A program made the translations under genes and the position numbers. The notes beneath the pieces are model-generated. The model ran no database searches and had not been told where the DNA came from. It worked only from the letters and a program-made list of their open reading frames with translations. Shown piece by piece: positions 32,502-41,853 of a DNA stretch of 64,000 bases. Each line of letters begins with the position of its first letter. Position 1 is the stretch's first letter. The DNA is from Flavihumibacter petaseus NBRC 106054 (lineage in GTDB: Bacteria > Bacteroidota > Bacteroidia > Chitinophagales > Chitinophagaceae), in contig NZ_BBWV01000002.1 in assembly GCF_000974785.1 (NCBI RefSeq), forward strand, positions 558,001-622,000, read 5' to 3'.

Positions 32502-35045
32502 TTATCCGCGGTCTTCGTCACCACCGCCACCACCGCCATTTTCCCTGCGTTTGAACAGGTCAAGGTCGCTGCTGCCGAAGCGATAACTAAAGGTCAGGCG
32601 GAAGGTGCGCACGTTCCAGCGACGGTAAGAATCCTGGTAAAAACTTTCGGTGTCTGTTATGCTGCCGAACCTGCGGGAATTCAGAACGTCGTTGACATTG
32701 AACACCAGGGAGCCGGCCTTGTTCTTCAGGAAGTCTTTCCGGATGGCGAAATCGATACCGTATTGTTCCAGTTGTTTGCCCTGCGGTGTTACCCTCGAGG
32801 ATTCATACTGGCCGGATAACTGGAAGGAAATATTGTTCACCAATGGCGCGGTAGGCGTCACGACGCGATAGTTCGCCATCAGTTTAGCGCTCCAGTTAAA
32901 GCCGTAATTGCTCAGGTTGACATCATTTACAGTGGCTTTTACATCACGGTATTGTCCGTTGATATTGGGCGTTATGTCGAAGTTTTTACCAAATCGCTGT
33001 TGCAGGGTCATTTCAACACCCATGCGATTGGTCCGGTCAGCGTTGATAAACGTGGTCAATAAAGCGTTCGGATCGATGGATGCATTGTTAAGGTCTTCAA
33101 TATCCTTCTGGCTCAATGTATCACTGTACATGGTGATGTCGGCAGTATTGTTCCTGTAATACGTGCTGAGCAGGAAGTTGCCGGAGCTGTACTGCTTGTT
33201 GTAATTCAGCTCAAAGGAATTGGTGAATTCCGGCTGCAGTTCAGGGTTGCCACGGCGGATATTCATCGGGTCACTGATATCGACATAGGGATTGATCTGC
33301 CAGAAATTCGGACGGTTAATGCGGCGGGTAAAGTTTGCCTGGAGGTCATTGCCGTTGCCCAGCTCGTAAGTCAGGAAGAGGCTGGGGAACAGGGTGTTCC
33401 AGAGATTATTGCCGCCTGAGGGATAATCATATCCAAACTTCTGGAGACTGTCCAGCAGTTCTCCCTTGAAGGTAGACTGCTCAATCCGTAAACCACCCTG
33501 GTATTTCAGGTTGCCGATGGTATTGGAGTAGTTGGCATAAACGGCATTTACCATTTCACGGAAGCGGTAATTATTACTCAGCGGCAGTTTCACTCCGTCC
33601 CCTGAAGGAGACATTGAATACACGTCCAGTTTGTCGAGAGATACATTGTAAAAACTCCTGGCGCCGAATTCAAGTTTGCTTTTTTCTGTAAGCGGGTTAA
33701 CATAATCAGTCTGGAAGGTCAGCTGGTTACCGGAACCTTTGCCATAACTGTTTACGTTGTCGATGGGACTTAACGGGTCACCATTCGGCTTATACAACTG
33801 GTTGCCGATGATACCGTCGCCACCATTATGACCGCCACTGTAGGTGAAGTCTGCGGTCCATTCTTTACCCGATTTGTCGTATGTACGGCGATAGTTCAGC
33901 TGTGTATTCGCGCGGTTGAACCAGTCATTATCTGTACTGAGGCGGTAGCCCGTTGACGTAAGCGCGCCATCCTTATCATAATAAAACTGGTCCTGCTTTT
34001 CTGTATTGTCAAATTTGCCGCTTACAAATCCCTGGGTGAGGGAGATTGTGTTGTATTTGTCGATGAAATAATCTGCACCGAAGCGGACAGAAGCGAAGCG
34101 GCGCAGACGGTCGGTTTCACTGTTCTGATTGAAATAATCCGTGATTACGCCTGCGGATTTATTTTCACGGTAGGCTTCTCCTTTCGCAACGCCACCGGAA
34201 CGGTTGTAATTGCCGCTGGCGAAGAAATTGAATTTGTTTTTCCGGTAGTTGAGGCTGAGGCTTCCGTTTAAGAGTTCCGGTGTACCTGCACCGACACTGG
34301 CAATACCATTAAGGCCAGCTTTCCGGTTCTTTTTCATGATGATGTTGATGATGCCGCCTGTGCTTCCTGCGTCATATTTTGAAGAAGGGTTGGTGATCAC
34401 TTCTACTTTATCGATATCATCTGCAGGAATCTGTTCGAGCGTAAGAATTGTTGGTCTTCCATCCACCAGGATTTGTGGTGTGCTGTTGCGCAGCTGAACG
34501 CCGCCGTTCACATCAACACTCAGGGAGGGAATATTCTTCATCACATCCACAGCATTACCGCCTTTTGCTGTAACGGCAGCATCGGCACTGAATATCCTTC
34601 TGTCCACAGCAAGTGTCATGGCAGGTTTTTTTGCCGTTACCACAACACCAGCAAGGTTGGCTGCGTCGGTGATCATCAAAAATTTCCCGGCATTATATTC
34701 TTTGTCTGTTTCGTCGAGGCTGATGCGTTCCAGTTGTTTCTCAAATCCGACAGCACTGATCTCGATTTTAATACGGGTAGTCTTAGCAATGGTGATGGAA
34801 AAATTTCCGTCTTTGTCGGTGACGGAATGACCGGATACACTATCCGTTCCATTGGGAGCAGTCAACGTAATGGTGGCAGCTTCAAGGGCTTTACCGGTCT
34901 TTTGGTCGATTACTTTACCATAGATTTTTATGGGATCAGTGAGGGAGGACTGGGCTGAAACGGCAGGGATTAATCCGCAGCAGAGGAGCATGATGAGAAA
35001 ATAATGGGAGAGAATTCTGCGGTATAAGGGTAAATTTAGCGTCAT
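32502..35045 (-). CDS. TonB-dependent receptor, outer-membrane beta-barrel family 3 type
   Basis: An outer-membrane receptor of 847 residues. The ATG at 35045 gives MTLNLPLYRRILSHYFLIML and a signal peptide ending at AVSAQ; 35087 would add 14 residues. Next are a carboxypeptidase-regulatory-like domain (IYGKVIDQKTGKALEAATIT), a plug with VVVTAKKPAMTLAVDRRIFS, VMKNIPSLSVDVNGGVQLRN and IDKVEVITNPSSKYDAGSTG, then a barrel of the PF14905 type (FTRRINRPNFWQINPYVDIS). The C-terminus TFSYRFGSSDLDLF precedes a Gly/Glu-rich tail, unusual for an outer-membrane terminus. No SusD partner is present; it may take up a metallophore, peptide or vitamin. Confidence 0.92.
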   Translation of the reverse strand: MTLNLPLYRRILSHYFLIMLLCCGLIPAVSAQSSLTDPIKIYGKVIDQKTGKALEAATITLTAPNGTDSVSGHSVTDKDGNFSITIAKTTRIKIEISAVGFEKQLERISLDETDKEYNAGKFLMITDAANLAGVVVTAKKPAMTLAVDRRIFSADAAVTAKGGNAVDVMKNIPSLSVDVNGGVQLRNSTPQILVDGRPTILTLEQIPADDIDKVEVITNPSSKYDAGSTGGIINIIMKKNRKAGLNGIASVGAGTPELLNGSLSLNYRKNKFNFFASGNYNRSGGVAKGEAYRENKSAGVITDYFNQNSETDRLRRFASVRFGADYFIDKYNTISLTQGFVSGKFDNTEKQDQFYYDKDGALTSTGYRLSTDNDWFNRANTQLNYRRTYDKSGKEWTADFTYSGGHNGGDGIIGNQLYKPNGDPLSPIDNVNSYGKGSGNQLTFQTDYVNPLTEKSKLEFGARSFYNVSLDKLDVYSMSPSGDGVKLPLSNNYRFREMVNAVYANYSNTIGNLKYQGGLRIEQSTFKGELLDSLQKFGYDYPSGGNNLWNTLFPSLFLTYELGNGNDLQANFTRRINRPNFWQINPYVDISDPMNIRRGNPELQPEFTNSFELNYNKQYSSGNFLLSTYYRNNTADITMYSDTLSQKDIEDLNNASIDPNALLTTFINADRTNRMGVEMTLQQRFGKNFDITPNINGQYRDVKATVNDVNLSNYGFNWSAKLMANYRVVTPTAPLVNNISFQLSGQYESSRVTPQGKQLEQYGIDFAIRKDFLKNKAGSLVFNVNDVLNSRRFGSITDTESFYQDSYRRWNVRTFRLTFSYRFGSSDLDLFKRRENGGGGGGDEDRG

Positions 35046-35136
35046 ATATGCAAAGGACGTTAAAATTGATAAAAAAGCCTTCCGCATTTTCTTAAAGAAA
35101 GAATAAAAACCGTATTAACACTTATTAGTTTTTTTG

Positions 35137-37764
35137 ATGAATCCGGAGCAGGAAAGATTAAAACAGCCAGAATGGAAACGATGGGGATCGTATGTTTCCG
35201 ACCGCCAGTGGGGAACAGTACGCGAAGATTACAGCAGTAATGGAGATGCCTGGAATTACACTACCCATGACATGGCCAGAAGTCGTGCGTGGCGGTGGGG
35301 TGAAGAAGGAATTGGGGGCATATGCGATGATAATCAACTCTTATGCCTGGGATGGGCATTCTGGAATAAGCGGGATCCCATCCTTAAGGAGCGGTTGTTC
35401 GGTTTGAACAACAGTGAAGGCAATCATGGTGAAGATGTGAAGGAAGTGTATTATTATCTTGATGCGACCCCTACGCATTCTTACATGAAAATGTTGTATA
35501 AGTACCCGCAGAAGGAATTTCCGTATGAGCAGTTGCTGCTGGAAAACCGGCGTCGCGGGCGGCAGGTCCCGGAATTCGAACTCGTAGACACAGGTATTTT
35601 TGACACAGGGGAATATTTTGATTGCATGATCGAATATGCCAAAGTGGATATTGATGATATACTGGTAAAACTCACTGTCGTCAATCACGCCCCTCATGCT
35701 GCAAGCCTGGTTGTGTTGCCGACGCTGTGGTTCCGCAACACCTGGTCATGGGGCAGGGACGGTTATCGTCCTTCACTGTCTAAGGCTGCCAGCCAGGTGC
35801 TGGCCATCCGGCATGAGGAACTGGATATGCAGCATTTTTATTTTGAGGGATCGCCGGTGCCGCTGTTCTGCGACAACGAGACCAATAACCGGCGGCTTTA
35901 CGGGGCTACTACCAGTAATGCATACCCGAAGGATGGCATCAATGATTTTATCATTCACCGTTATCCCACTGTCAACCCGGCCGGTAGTGGCACAAAGGGG
36001 GCGCTGTCTTATGAACTGCATCTCGAAGCCGCAGGTACAGGCGTATTACGGTTCCGGTTATGCAAACAGGAACAGACAGATGCCTTTGCAGAATTTGACA
36101 GGTTATTCGCTTTGCGTCAACGGGAGGCAGATGACTTTTATGCCGCTCACCAGCAGCAGATACAACATGCGGAGGAGAAAAAGATCCACCGGCAGGCGCT
36201 GGCTGGCATGTTATGGAACAAGCAATTTTATTCTTACAAGGTTCAGCAGTGGCTGGATGGTGATCCGGCGATGCCTTCGCCGCCACCGGAAAGGAAAAGC
36301 GGCCGCAATCACAACTGGCCGCAACTTTACAACAATGATGTGATCTCGGTACCGGATAAATGGGAATTTCCCTGGTATGCTTCCTGGGATCTTGCGTTTC
36401 ACTGCGTGAGCATCGCATTGGTAGATCCGGACTTTGCCAAGGAACAATTGAAACTGCTCACGCAGGAATGGTACATGCATCCGGCGGGAGAATTCCCTGC
36501 CTATGAATGGTCACTTCGTGATGTCAATCCGCCGGTGCATGCCGGAGCTGTTTACCGGATCTTCAAACTTGATGCAAAGGCAAAAGGGAAAAAGGATTAT
36601 GCCTTCCTGGAATCTGTTTTTCATAAACTGGTGATCAATTTTACCTGGTGGGTCAACCGGAAAGACCGTACCAACAGCAATGTTTTTGAAGGTGGATTTC
36701 TCGGCCTGGATAATATCGGCGTTTTTGACCGGAGTGCAACGCTGCCCCAGGGATATATGATGGAGCAGGCGGATGCTACCAGCTGGATGGCTATGTATGC
36801 CCTTAATATGTTGCATATTTCACTGGAGCTGTCATACCATAATAAGACTTATGTGGGCATGGCCACCAAGTTTTTTGAACACTTCCTTTATATAGCCGGG
36901 GCGATGGCCTATATGGGGAAGAACAGCAGTGGCCTGTGGGATGAAACCGATGAATTTTTTTACGATCAGTATCGCCTGCCGGATCAGCGTTTAGAAAAGC
37001 TGCGGGTAAAGAGCATGGTGGGACTGATCCCGCTTTTTGCGGTGGAAGTGATTACGAAGGAAACGCTGGATGCCCATCCTGAATTTGCGGAAAGGATGGA
37101 CTGGTTCCTCCGGCATCGTCCCGATCTTGCCAACCTGGTGTCGCGCTGGAATGAAACGGGCAAGGACGAGAAGCACCTGCTGAGCCTGTTGCGTGGTCAC
37201 AGGATGAAACGCCTGCTGATGCGCATGCTCGATGAAACTGAGTTCCTGAGTGATTATGGTGTGCGGTCATTGTCCAGGAAATATGAACAGGAGCCTTACC
37301 GGCTGAATTTTGCAGGGGCTGACCTGACAGTCAGGTATGTGCCGGGGGAGAGTGACAGCGATATGTACGGCGGCAATTCCAACTGGCGCGGCCCGGTTTG
37401 GATGCCAATGAATTTCCTGATCATTGAAAGCCTGCGGAAGTTTCATTTTTATTACAGTGATGATTTCCGGCTGGAGTTTCCGACTGCTTCAGGAAAATAC
37501 CTGACGCTGAAAGAGGTGGGTACTGAACTGGCGAAGCGATTGCTGCGTATGTACCTGCCGGACGCGTCCGGAAAACGGCCGGTATCCGGGGAATGCCGCA
37601 TACTGCAGGAGGATGCGCAGTTTAACCAGTACCTGCACTTTTACGAATATTTTCATGGCGATTCCGGTAAAGGATTGGGCGCTTCTCATCAGACAGGCTG
37701 GACGGGCCTGCTGGCTAACCTGATCGTGATGCTCAACACGGATGAAGCTCCCAGGTCATCGTGA
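35137..37764 (+). CDS. GH63-like (MGH1-like) glycoside hydrolase
   Basis: An 875-residue protein with an (alpha/alpha)6 barrel of the GH63/mannosylglycerate-hydrolase-like type. The ATG at 35137 is preferred over a TTG one codon earlier. Signatures include WGTVREDYSSNGDAWNYTTH, WNKRDPILKERLFGLNNSEG, KWEFPWYASWDLAFHCVSIA with catalytic-region WDLAFH, FPAYEWSLRDVNPPVHAGAV and GGNSNWRGPVWMPMNFLIIE. No signal peptide is evident, so it is probably cytoplasmic, and its substrate may be an alpha-glucoside, a mannosylglycerate-type solute or an imported oligosaccharide. Its stop lies 3 bp from the stop of the convergent MFS gene. Confidence 0.9.
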   Translation: MNPEQERLKQPEWKRWGSYVSDRQWGTVREDYSSNGDAWNYTTHDMARSRAWRWGEEGIGGICDDNQLLCLGWAFWNKRDPILKERLFGLNNSEGNHGEDVKEVYYYLDATPTHSYMKMLYKYPQKEFPYEQLLLENRRRGRQVPEFELVDTGIFDTGEYFDCMIEYAKVDIDDILVKLTVVNHAPHAASLVVLPTLWFRNTWSWGRDGYRPSLSKAASQVLAIRHEELDMQHFYFEGSPVPLFCDNETNNRRLYGATTSNAYPKDGINDFIIHRYPTVNPAGSGTKGALSYELHLEAAGTGVLRFRLCKQEQTDAFAEFDRLFALRQREADDFYAAHQQQIQHAEEKKIHRQALAGMLWNKQFYSYKVQQWLDGDPAMPSPPPERKSGRNHNWPQLYNNDVISVPDKWEFPWYASWDLAFHCVSIALVDPDFAKEQLKLLTQEWYMHPAGEFPAYEWSLRDVNPPVHAGAVYRIFKLDAKAKGKKDYAFLESVFHKLVINFTWWVNRKDRTNSNVFEGGFLGLDNIGVFDRSATLPQGYMMEQADATSWMAMYALNMLHISLELSYHNKTYVGMATKFFEHFLYIAGAMAYMGKNSSGLWDETDEFFYDQYRLPDQRLEKLRVKSMVGLIPLFAVEVITKETLDAHPEFAERMDWFLRHRPDLANLVSRWNETGKDEKHLLSLLRGHRMKRLLMRMLDETEFLSDYGVRSLSRKYEQEPYRLNFAGADLTVRYVPGESDSDMYGGNSNWRGPVWMPMNFLIIESLRKFHFYYSDDFRLEFPTASGKYLTLKEVGTELAKRLLRMYLPDASGKRPVSGECRILQEDAQFNQYLHFYEYFHGDSGKGLGASHQTGWTGLLANLIVMLNTDEAPRSS

Positions 37765-37767
37765 AGT

Positions 37768-39000
37768 TTATTTGGTTGCCGGTTGCTTAACAATCAGGCT
37801 GACACGGTATACCAGCCAGATACAGACCAGTACCACCGTTGTAACGACCCATCCCAAACGGGGGTAATGTTCAATGGGGCTATGGGGATGCGGCTGAAAA
37901 ACGATGAGTCCGGCTGCCATGGCAGCCACACCGCCAGCCATTTGTTGCAGGGATGCACTGATACTCATGTAAGCACCTCTGTCGTGCATTTCCGGAATAC
38001 TCGTGTTCAATGCCACCGCCGGTATTATCCGGCTCATAATGCCCATAAACATGATCATATTGACCATAATGAGCAGCCAGAGCGGCACCGGTGGAAGATG
38101 CGTGTAGATGAGTACCATGATCATCGAGAGCACGCTGCCGGCAGCGAATAGTTTAAACCGGTCAACCCGGTCACTGAGCCGCCCGATCATCGGCATGATG
38201 ATAATGGAGGATATTCCTGAGAGCATAAAGATCAGCGGCAGGTCTTCCTGGGTCAGCAACAGGTTGTTGATGATAAAGGCACTGCCGAATGGCATCAGCA
38301 TGAATCCGCCGACAGGAAGAAATGTGGTTGCCAGGAAACCGGTTTGGTATCTTTTATTCAGTAGTGTATGCCACAGGTGCAGCAGTGGATTTTTGTCCGT
38401 CCGGTTGTCGAGGTGTGCAGTTACCGGTTGCATGTTAAGGAGGACGGCCAATCCGATCAGCAGCCCGAAAGCTGCAATCATCAGGAAAGTAGCATGCCAG
38501 GTCCACCGGTTGGCAAGGAATAGTCCCAGCGGTATACCCAGCACCTGGCTGCCGGCAAAGCCCATCTGGATGACGCTCATCACCCGGCCGCGCTGATCCG
38601 GGCGGAAGAGGTCAGCAACGATGGCCAGAGAAACTGCACCGATCACCCCGCCGAACAGTCCTGTAACAATACGTGCTGCCAGCAGTTGGGTGAAACTGTC
38701 GGCCATGCCGCAACTGACCGTTCCGAGTAAAAATCCGGTGTAAAAAAAGAGGAGTAGTTTTTTCCGGTCGAACCGGTCGGCGAATCCGGCGGCCATTATG
38801 CCTGAAATAGCAGCGCTGAAGGCATACGCGGAAACAATTAGTCCGAATTGTGCCGTGTTGATGTCAAGCGATTTCATGAGGATATCACCAAGCGGTGAGA
38901 TAATCATAAAATCAAGTACGATCGTGAACTGTAATAGTCCGAGGATAGCGATAATGAACCGCTGGTAGGGCGTGAACCCACTGATGGCTTCTGTCTGCAA
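37768..39000 (-). CDS. MFS transporter (DHA1-type)
   Basis: A 410-residue inner-membrane transporter with 12 predicted helices. The motif after helix 2, GFADRFDRKKLLLFFYTGF, is the classical MFS A-motif, and RFIIAILGLLQFTIVLDFMI begins helix 1. It most resembles multidrug or sugar efflux proteins. The reading frame begins with TTG at 39000 (MQTEAISGFTPYQRF); no ATG lies upstream in frame within the intergenic space and the next Met is inside helix 1. The preceding small gene ends 6 bp upstream, so the two are co-transcribed. Confidence 0.9.
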   Translation of the reverse strand: MQTEAISGFTPYQRFIIAILGLLQFTIVLDFMIISPLGDILMKSLDINTAQFGLIVSAYAFSAAISGIMAAGFADRFDRKKLLLFFYTGFLLGTVSCGMADSFTQLLAARIVTGLFGGVIGAVSLAIVADLFRPDQRGRVMSVIQMGFAGSQVLGIPLGLFLANRWTWHATFLMIAAFGLLIGLAVLLNMQPVTAHLDNRTDKNPLLHLWHTLLNKRYQTGFLATTFLPVGGFMLMPFGSAFIINNLLLTQEDLPLIFMLSGISSIIIMPMIGRLSDRVDRFKLFAAGSVLSMIMVLIYTHLPPVPLWLLIMVNMIMFMGIMSRIIPAVALNTSIPEMHDRGAYMSISASLQQMAGGVAAMAAGLIVFQPHPHSPIEHYPRLGWVVTTVVLVCIWLVYRVSLIVKQPATK

Positions 39001-39006
39001 AAGATA

Positions 39007-39276
39007 TTATTTGATAGAACTGGTAACAGCCTGAGTGGTCTGGCTGTTCGCACGAAGCAAACCTTCCTGGGTGATGTGCACCAGGGTGGCCCGCTCCAGT
39101 TGTTGCAACCGCACGAGTCCCTCTTCGTGCAACTGCATAATATGGGAAAGGATGGTATCCCATGGAAGAAACTGTCTTACGATGATCTGTGCAGGTTTGC
39201 AGGGATAACTGGTTGGATCATTGTCCTCCTTCACGATGGAATAGATGGTTTGCAAAGTCGAATAGTGGTTATCCAT
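39007..39276 (-). CDS. Small uncharacterised protein, possible winged-helix
   Basis: An 89-residue cytoplasmic protein. The pattern PAQIIVRQFLPWDTILSHIM then QLHEEGLVRLQQLERATLVH and ITQEGLLRA looks like a winged helix: helices followed by a two-strand wing, as in PadR or MarR-like effector-less regulators. I do not recognise a named family. It is 6 bp upstream of the MFS gene and could control or accompany it. Confidence 0.65.
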   Translation of the reverse strand: MDNHYSTLQTIYSIVKEDNDPTSYPCKPAQIIVRQFLPWDTILSHIMQLHEEGLVRLQQLERATLVHITQEGLLRANSQTTQAVTSSIK

Positions 39277-39341
39277 AATTCAAAATATACCCAAAAATCC
39301 ACATGCAAAAAAGAAGTTTTCAACCTAAGGTGAATGGGTAG

Positions 39342-40130
39342 TCAATTTGCGCCAAGGTGCCCGGAAACAACCAGATCTTCCATGATTTGCCGTTGTATAA
39401 CATATTGTGCATCGCGGAATCCATGGGCATTTATCCAGATTTCGATGGTCACGGCGTATTTGTCGGGTTCCAGCGCTGCCACACCAATCCGCCGGGGAGG
39501 ATCTTTTAAAACAGCATCCAGTTTATCGAGTGCTGTTTCGATCACGTTTTGCACATCTGCCAGCGGTTTGGTGTAACCGAATTTCAGGGTGATATCCATA
39601 CGACGTTTTCCTTCCCGGCTGAGGTTGATCACTACGTTGTTAGACAACTGTCCGTTTGGAATAATGATCGTCTTGTTGTCGAATGTGAGCACGGTAGTAA
39701 AGAAAAGCTGAATTTGCTGCACCGTACCTTCCTGAGATTGTGTGATGATATTATCTCCGACTTTGAAGGGACGTAACAACAGGATCAGGATACCACCAAC
39801 AAAATTCTGCAGGGTGCCACTCAGTGCAAGGCCAGCCGCAACACTAAACCCTGCAATGATCGCCGCCATAAAACTGAGCTGGATCCCGGCTACCTGGAAT
39901 ACACCAAGGATCAGCAGAACCTGCAGGGAGATCACCACAAAATTCTGCAGGAAATAGCGCAGGGTAGGGCTGATTGCTTTTGCGTCTAGCAGTTTGTTGA
40001 TCCATTTTCCGAACAGCCTGATCAACCACAGTCCCACAAACAGCAATACAATGGCTGCAAGGATGCCTGGCCCTTTATCTATAATCCAACCGGATAACTG
40101 CTGTGAAATTGTATTCCATTCCCACTTCAT
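39342..40130 (-). CDS. Small-conductance mechanosensitive channel (MscS family)
   Basis: A 262-residue membrane protein, three N-terminal helices then the MscS beta and alpha/beta domains. The pore helix is recognisable in FMAAIIAGFSVAAGLALSGT followed by LQNFVGGILILLLRPFKVGD, with the Gly/Ala packing typical of TM3, and DNKTIIIPNGQLSNNVVINL in the beta domain. It would open under osmotic downshock. It lies 18 bp after the GH43 gene in a minus-strand operon. Confidence 0.94.
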   Translation of the reverse strand: MKWEWNTISQQLSGWIIDKGPGILAAIVLLFVGLWLIRLFGKWINKLLDAKAISPTLRYFLQNFVVISLQVLLILGVFQVAGIQLSFMAAIIAGFSVAAGLALSGTLQNFVGGILILLLRPFKVGDNIITQSQEGTVQQIQLFFTTVLTFDNKTIIIPNGQLSNNVVINLSREGKRRMDITLKFGYTKPLADVQNVIETALDKLDAVLKDPPRRIGVAALEPDKYAVTIEIWINAHGFRDAQYVIQRQIMEDLVVSGHLGAN

Positions 40131-40148
40131 CTTTTTTCAGGCAATTGC

Positions 40149-41132
40149 CTAAAAAACTATGCCCTGAGCGGGAACACCCTCACGGGTGATCCTGACCGGC
40201 CGGATCAGTCCTTTTTCGTCGAATTGCAACACCTCAATACAGGTCTCTCTGGAGTTTCCGTCAGTTTCTGTAATGGGCCTGCGATGGTAGATGATGTAAT
40301 ACTGGTCTTTTCCGGGTACCTGGATGACGCTGTGGTGACCGGCGCCGTTAGCGATGGCGGGGTCCTGCTTCAGGATTGTACCGATCCTGCGAAACGGACC
40401 CAGGGGACTGTCAGCAATGGCATAGGCAACGCTATAGTCCGGACCCGTCCAGCCACCTTCCGACCACATGAAATAATACTTTCCGTTATGCCGGAACATG
40501 AATGGTCCTTCCACATATTTCTCCGGCGTGATCTCTTTGAAAGTTTTTCCATCAGGAAATGGTTCGAAGCCGGTGAAGTCGGGTTTAAGCCGCGCAATAT
40601 TGCAATGCCGCCAGCCGCCGTAGATCAGGTAGTACTGGCCGGTAACGTCTTTGTATACAAACTGGTCAATGGGCTGCGCACCATTGTGAAACTTATCGAC
40701 GAGGGGCTTGCCGAGATAATCGCGGAAAGGTCCTTCCGGCTTGTCGGCAACAGCAACACCGATGCCGCCTTTTTCCTTGTCGTTCTGGATATCATTGGCG
40801 CCGAAGAACAGGAAATACCGGCCATCTTTTTCGATCACCGATGGCGCCCACATGGCGCGTTTTGCCCACTTCACAGCAGCTGTATCGATGATCCGGGAGT
40901 GTTTGGTCCAGTTTACCAGGTCGGGTGAAGAAAACGCATCCATGAAAACCTGCTTTTCATAGGGTGCAGAATAAGTGGGATAGATCCAGTAATTCTTCCC
41001 GAATACAATTCCTTCGGGATCCGCATACCAACCGGGAAACAGCGGATTGCCGGAATATCCGGCAGGTTTCGGTTGTGCATAACCGTTCAACAGTGCACCA
41101 ATCAGCACACCGGCAAATAATAGTTTTTTCAT
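40149..41132 (-). CDS. Glycoside hydrolase family 43, second copy
   Basis: A secreted enzyme of 327 residues. The start at 41132 gives signal peptide MKKLLFAGVLIGALLNGYAQ; an open frame runs further upstream but lies over rpiA. Five-bladed propeller features: NPLFPGWYADPEGIVFGKNY (base Asp), RAMWAPSVIEKDGRYFLFFG, and KYVEGPFMFRHNGKYYFMWS with the acid Glu of VEGPF. The C-terminal propeller strand is ITREGVPAQGIVF. There is no accessory sandwich domain. Its ATG overlaps the rpiA stop as ATGA, so the two are translationally coupled, pairing a pentose-releasing hydrolase with a pentose-phosphate enzyme. Confidence 0.92.
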   Translation of the reverse strand: MKKLLFAGVLIGALLNGYAQPKPAGYSGNPLFPGWYADPEGIVFGKNYWIYPTYSAPYEKQVFMDAFSSPDLVNWTKHSRIIDTAAVKWAKRAMWAPSVIEKDGRYFLFFGANDIQNDKEKGGIGVAVADKPEGPFRDYLGKPLVDKFHNGAQPIDQFVYKDVTGQYYLIYGGWRHCNIARLKPDFTGFEPFPDGKTFKEITPEKYVEGPFMFRHNGKYYFMWSEGGWTGPDYSVAYAIADSPLGPFRRIGTILKQDPAIANGAGHHSVIQVPGKDQYYIIYHRRPITETDGNSRETCIEVLQFDEKGLIRPVRITREGVPAQGIVF

Positions 41133-41821
41133 CGTTGGGGATTGGGCGTAAAAATGATGTTGCCATCGGGATAACCGATCAGCGTGGCTGTTGCATATTG
41201 CAGGAACAGTCCATTTTCCACTACACCGGGAATCTGGTTCAGCCAGGCATGCAGGTTTAACGGGTCTGCAATAGTCCCGAAATGACAATCGAGTATATAA
41301 TGGCCGTGATCGGAAATGAAGGGAGCGCCGAATTTTTCACGAACGGTCACGTCGATGCCATAGGTTTTTGCGATCTTCTGCTGCACCTGGCGGTATCCGA
41401 AGGGAACCACTTCTACCGGTAAAGGAAACCTGCCCAGCTGAGACACCAGTTTTGATGCGTCCGCAAGAACGATCATGCGATCGGCAGCAGCGGCAACCAT
41501 TTTTTCCTGGAGGTGTGCACCACCACCACCTTTGATCAGGCGGAAGGCTGGGTCGATCTCATCAGCCCCGTCCAAAACAAGGTCAATTTTGTCCACCTCA
41601 TTCAGTGTTTTCAGCGGCACATTATTCTCGATCAGGAGATTGGCAGTTGCAGTAGAAGTAGGTACTGCAACTACATCGAGCCCCTGTTTTACTTTTTCGC
41701 CCAGGGCCTGCAGGAACCAGTAAGCAGTGGTGCCGGTACCGGCACCGATCGTCATGCCACTACTTACATAATCAGCGGCGGCAAAGCCGAGGTTTTTTTT
41801 GATATCGTCGTTTGAAAGCAT
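41129..41821 (-). CDS. rpiA: Ribose-5-phosphate isomerase A
   Basis: A cytoplasmic enzyme of 230 residues interconverting ribose-5-phosphate and ribulose-5-phosphate. The start at 41821 (MLSNDDIKKNLGFAAADYVS) fits the family. Motifs are GMTIGAGTGTTAYWFLQALG, LVLDGADEIDPAFRLIKGGG (catalytic Asp/Glu region), GAHLQEKMVAAAADRMIVLA and FPLPVEVVPFG, followed by DCHFGTIADPLNLHAWLNQI. Length is normal. It follows the AsmA-like gene by 32 bp and overlaps the GH43 start by 4 bp. Confidence 0.97.
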   Translation of the reverse strand: MLSNDDIKKNLGFAAADYVSSGMTIGAGTGTTAYWFLQALGEKVKQGLDVVAVPTSTATANLLIENNVPLKTLNEVDKIDLVLDGADEIDPAFRLIKGGGGAHLQEKMVAAAADRMIVLADASKLVSQLGRFPLPVEVVPFGYRQVQQKIAKTYGIDVTVREKFGAPFISDHGHYILDCHFGTIADPLNLHAWLNQIPGVVENGLFLQYATATLIGYPDGNIIFTPNPQR

Positions 41822-41853
41822 GCGGAAAAATACTGATTTCCGGCATATGCTCA

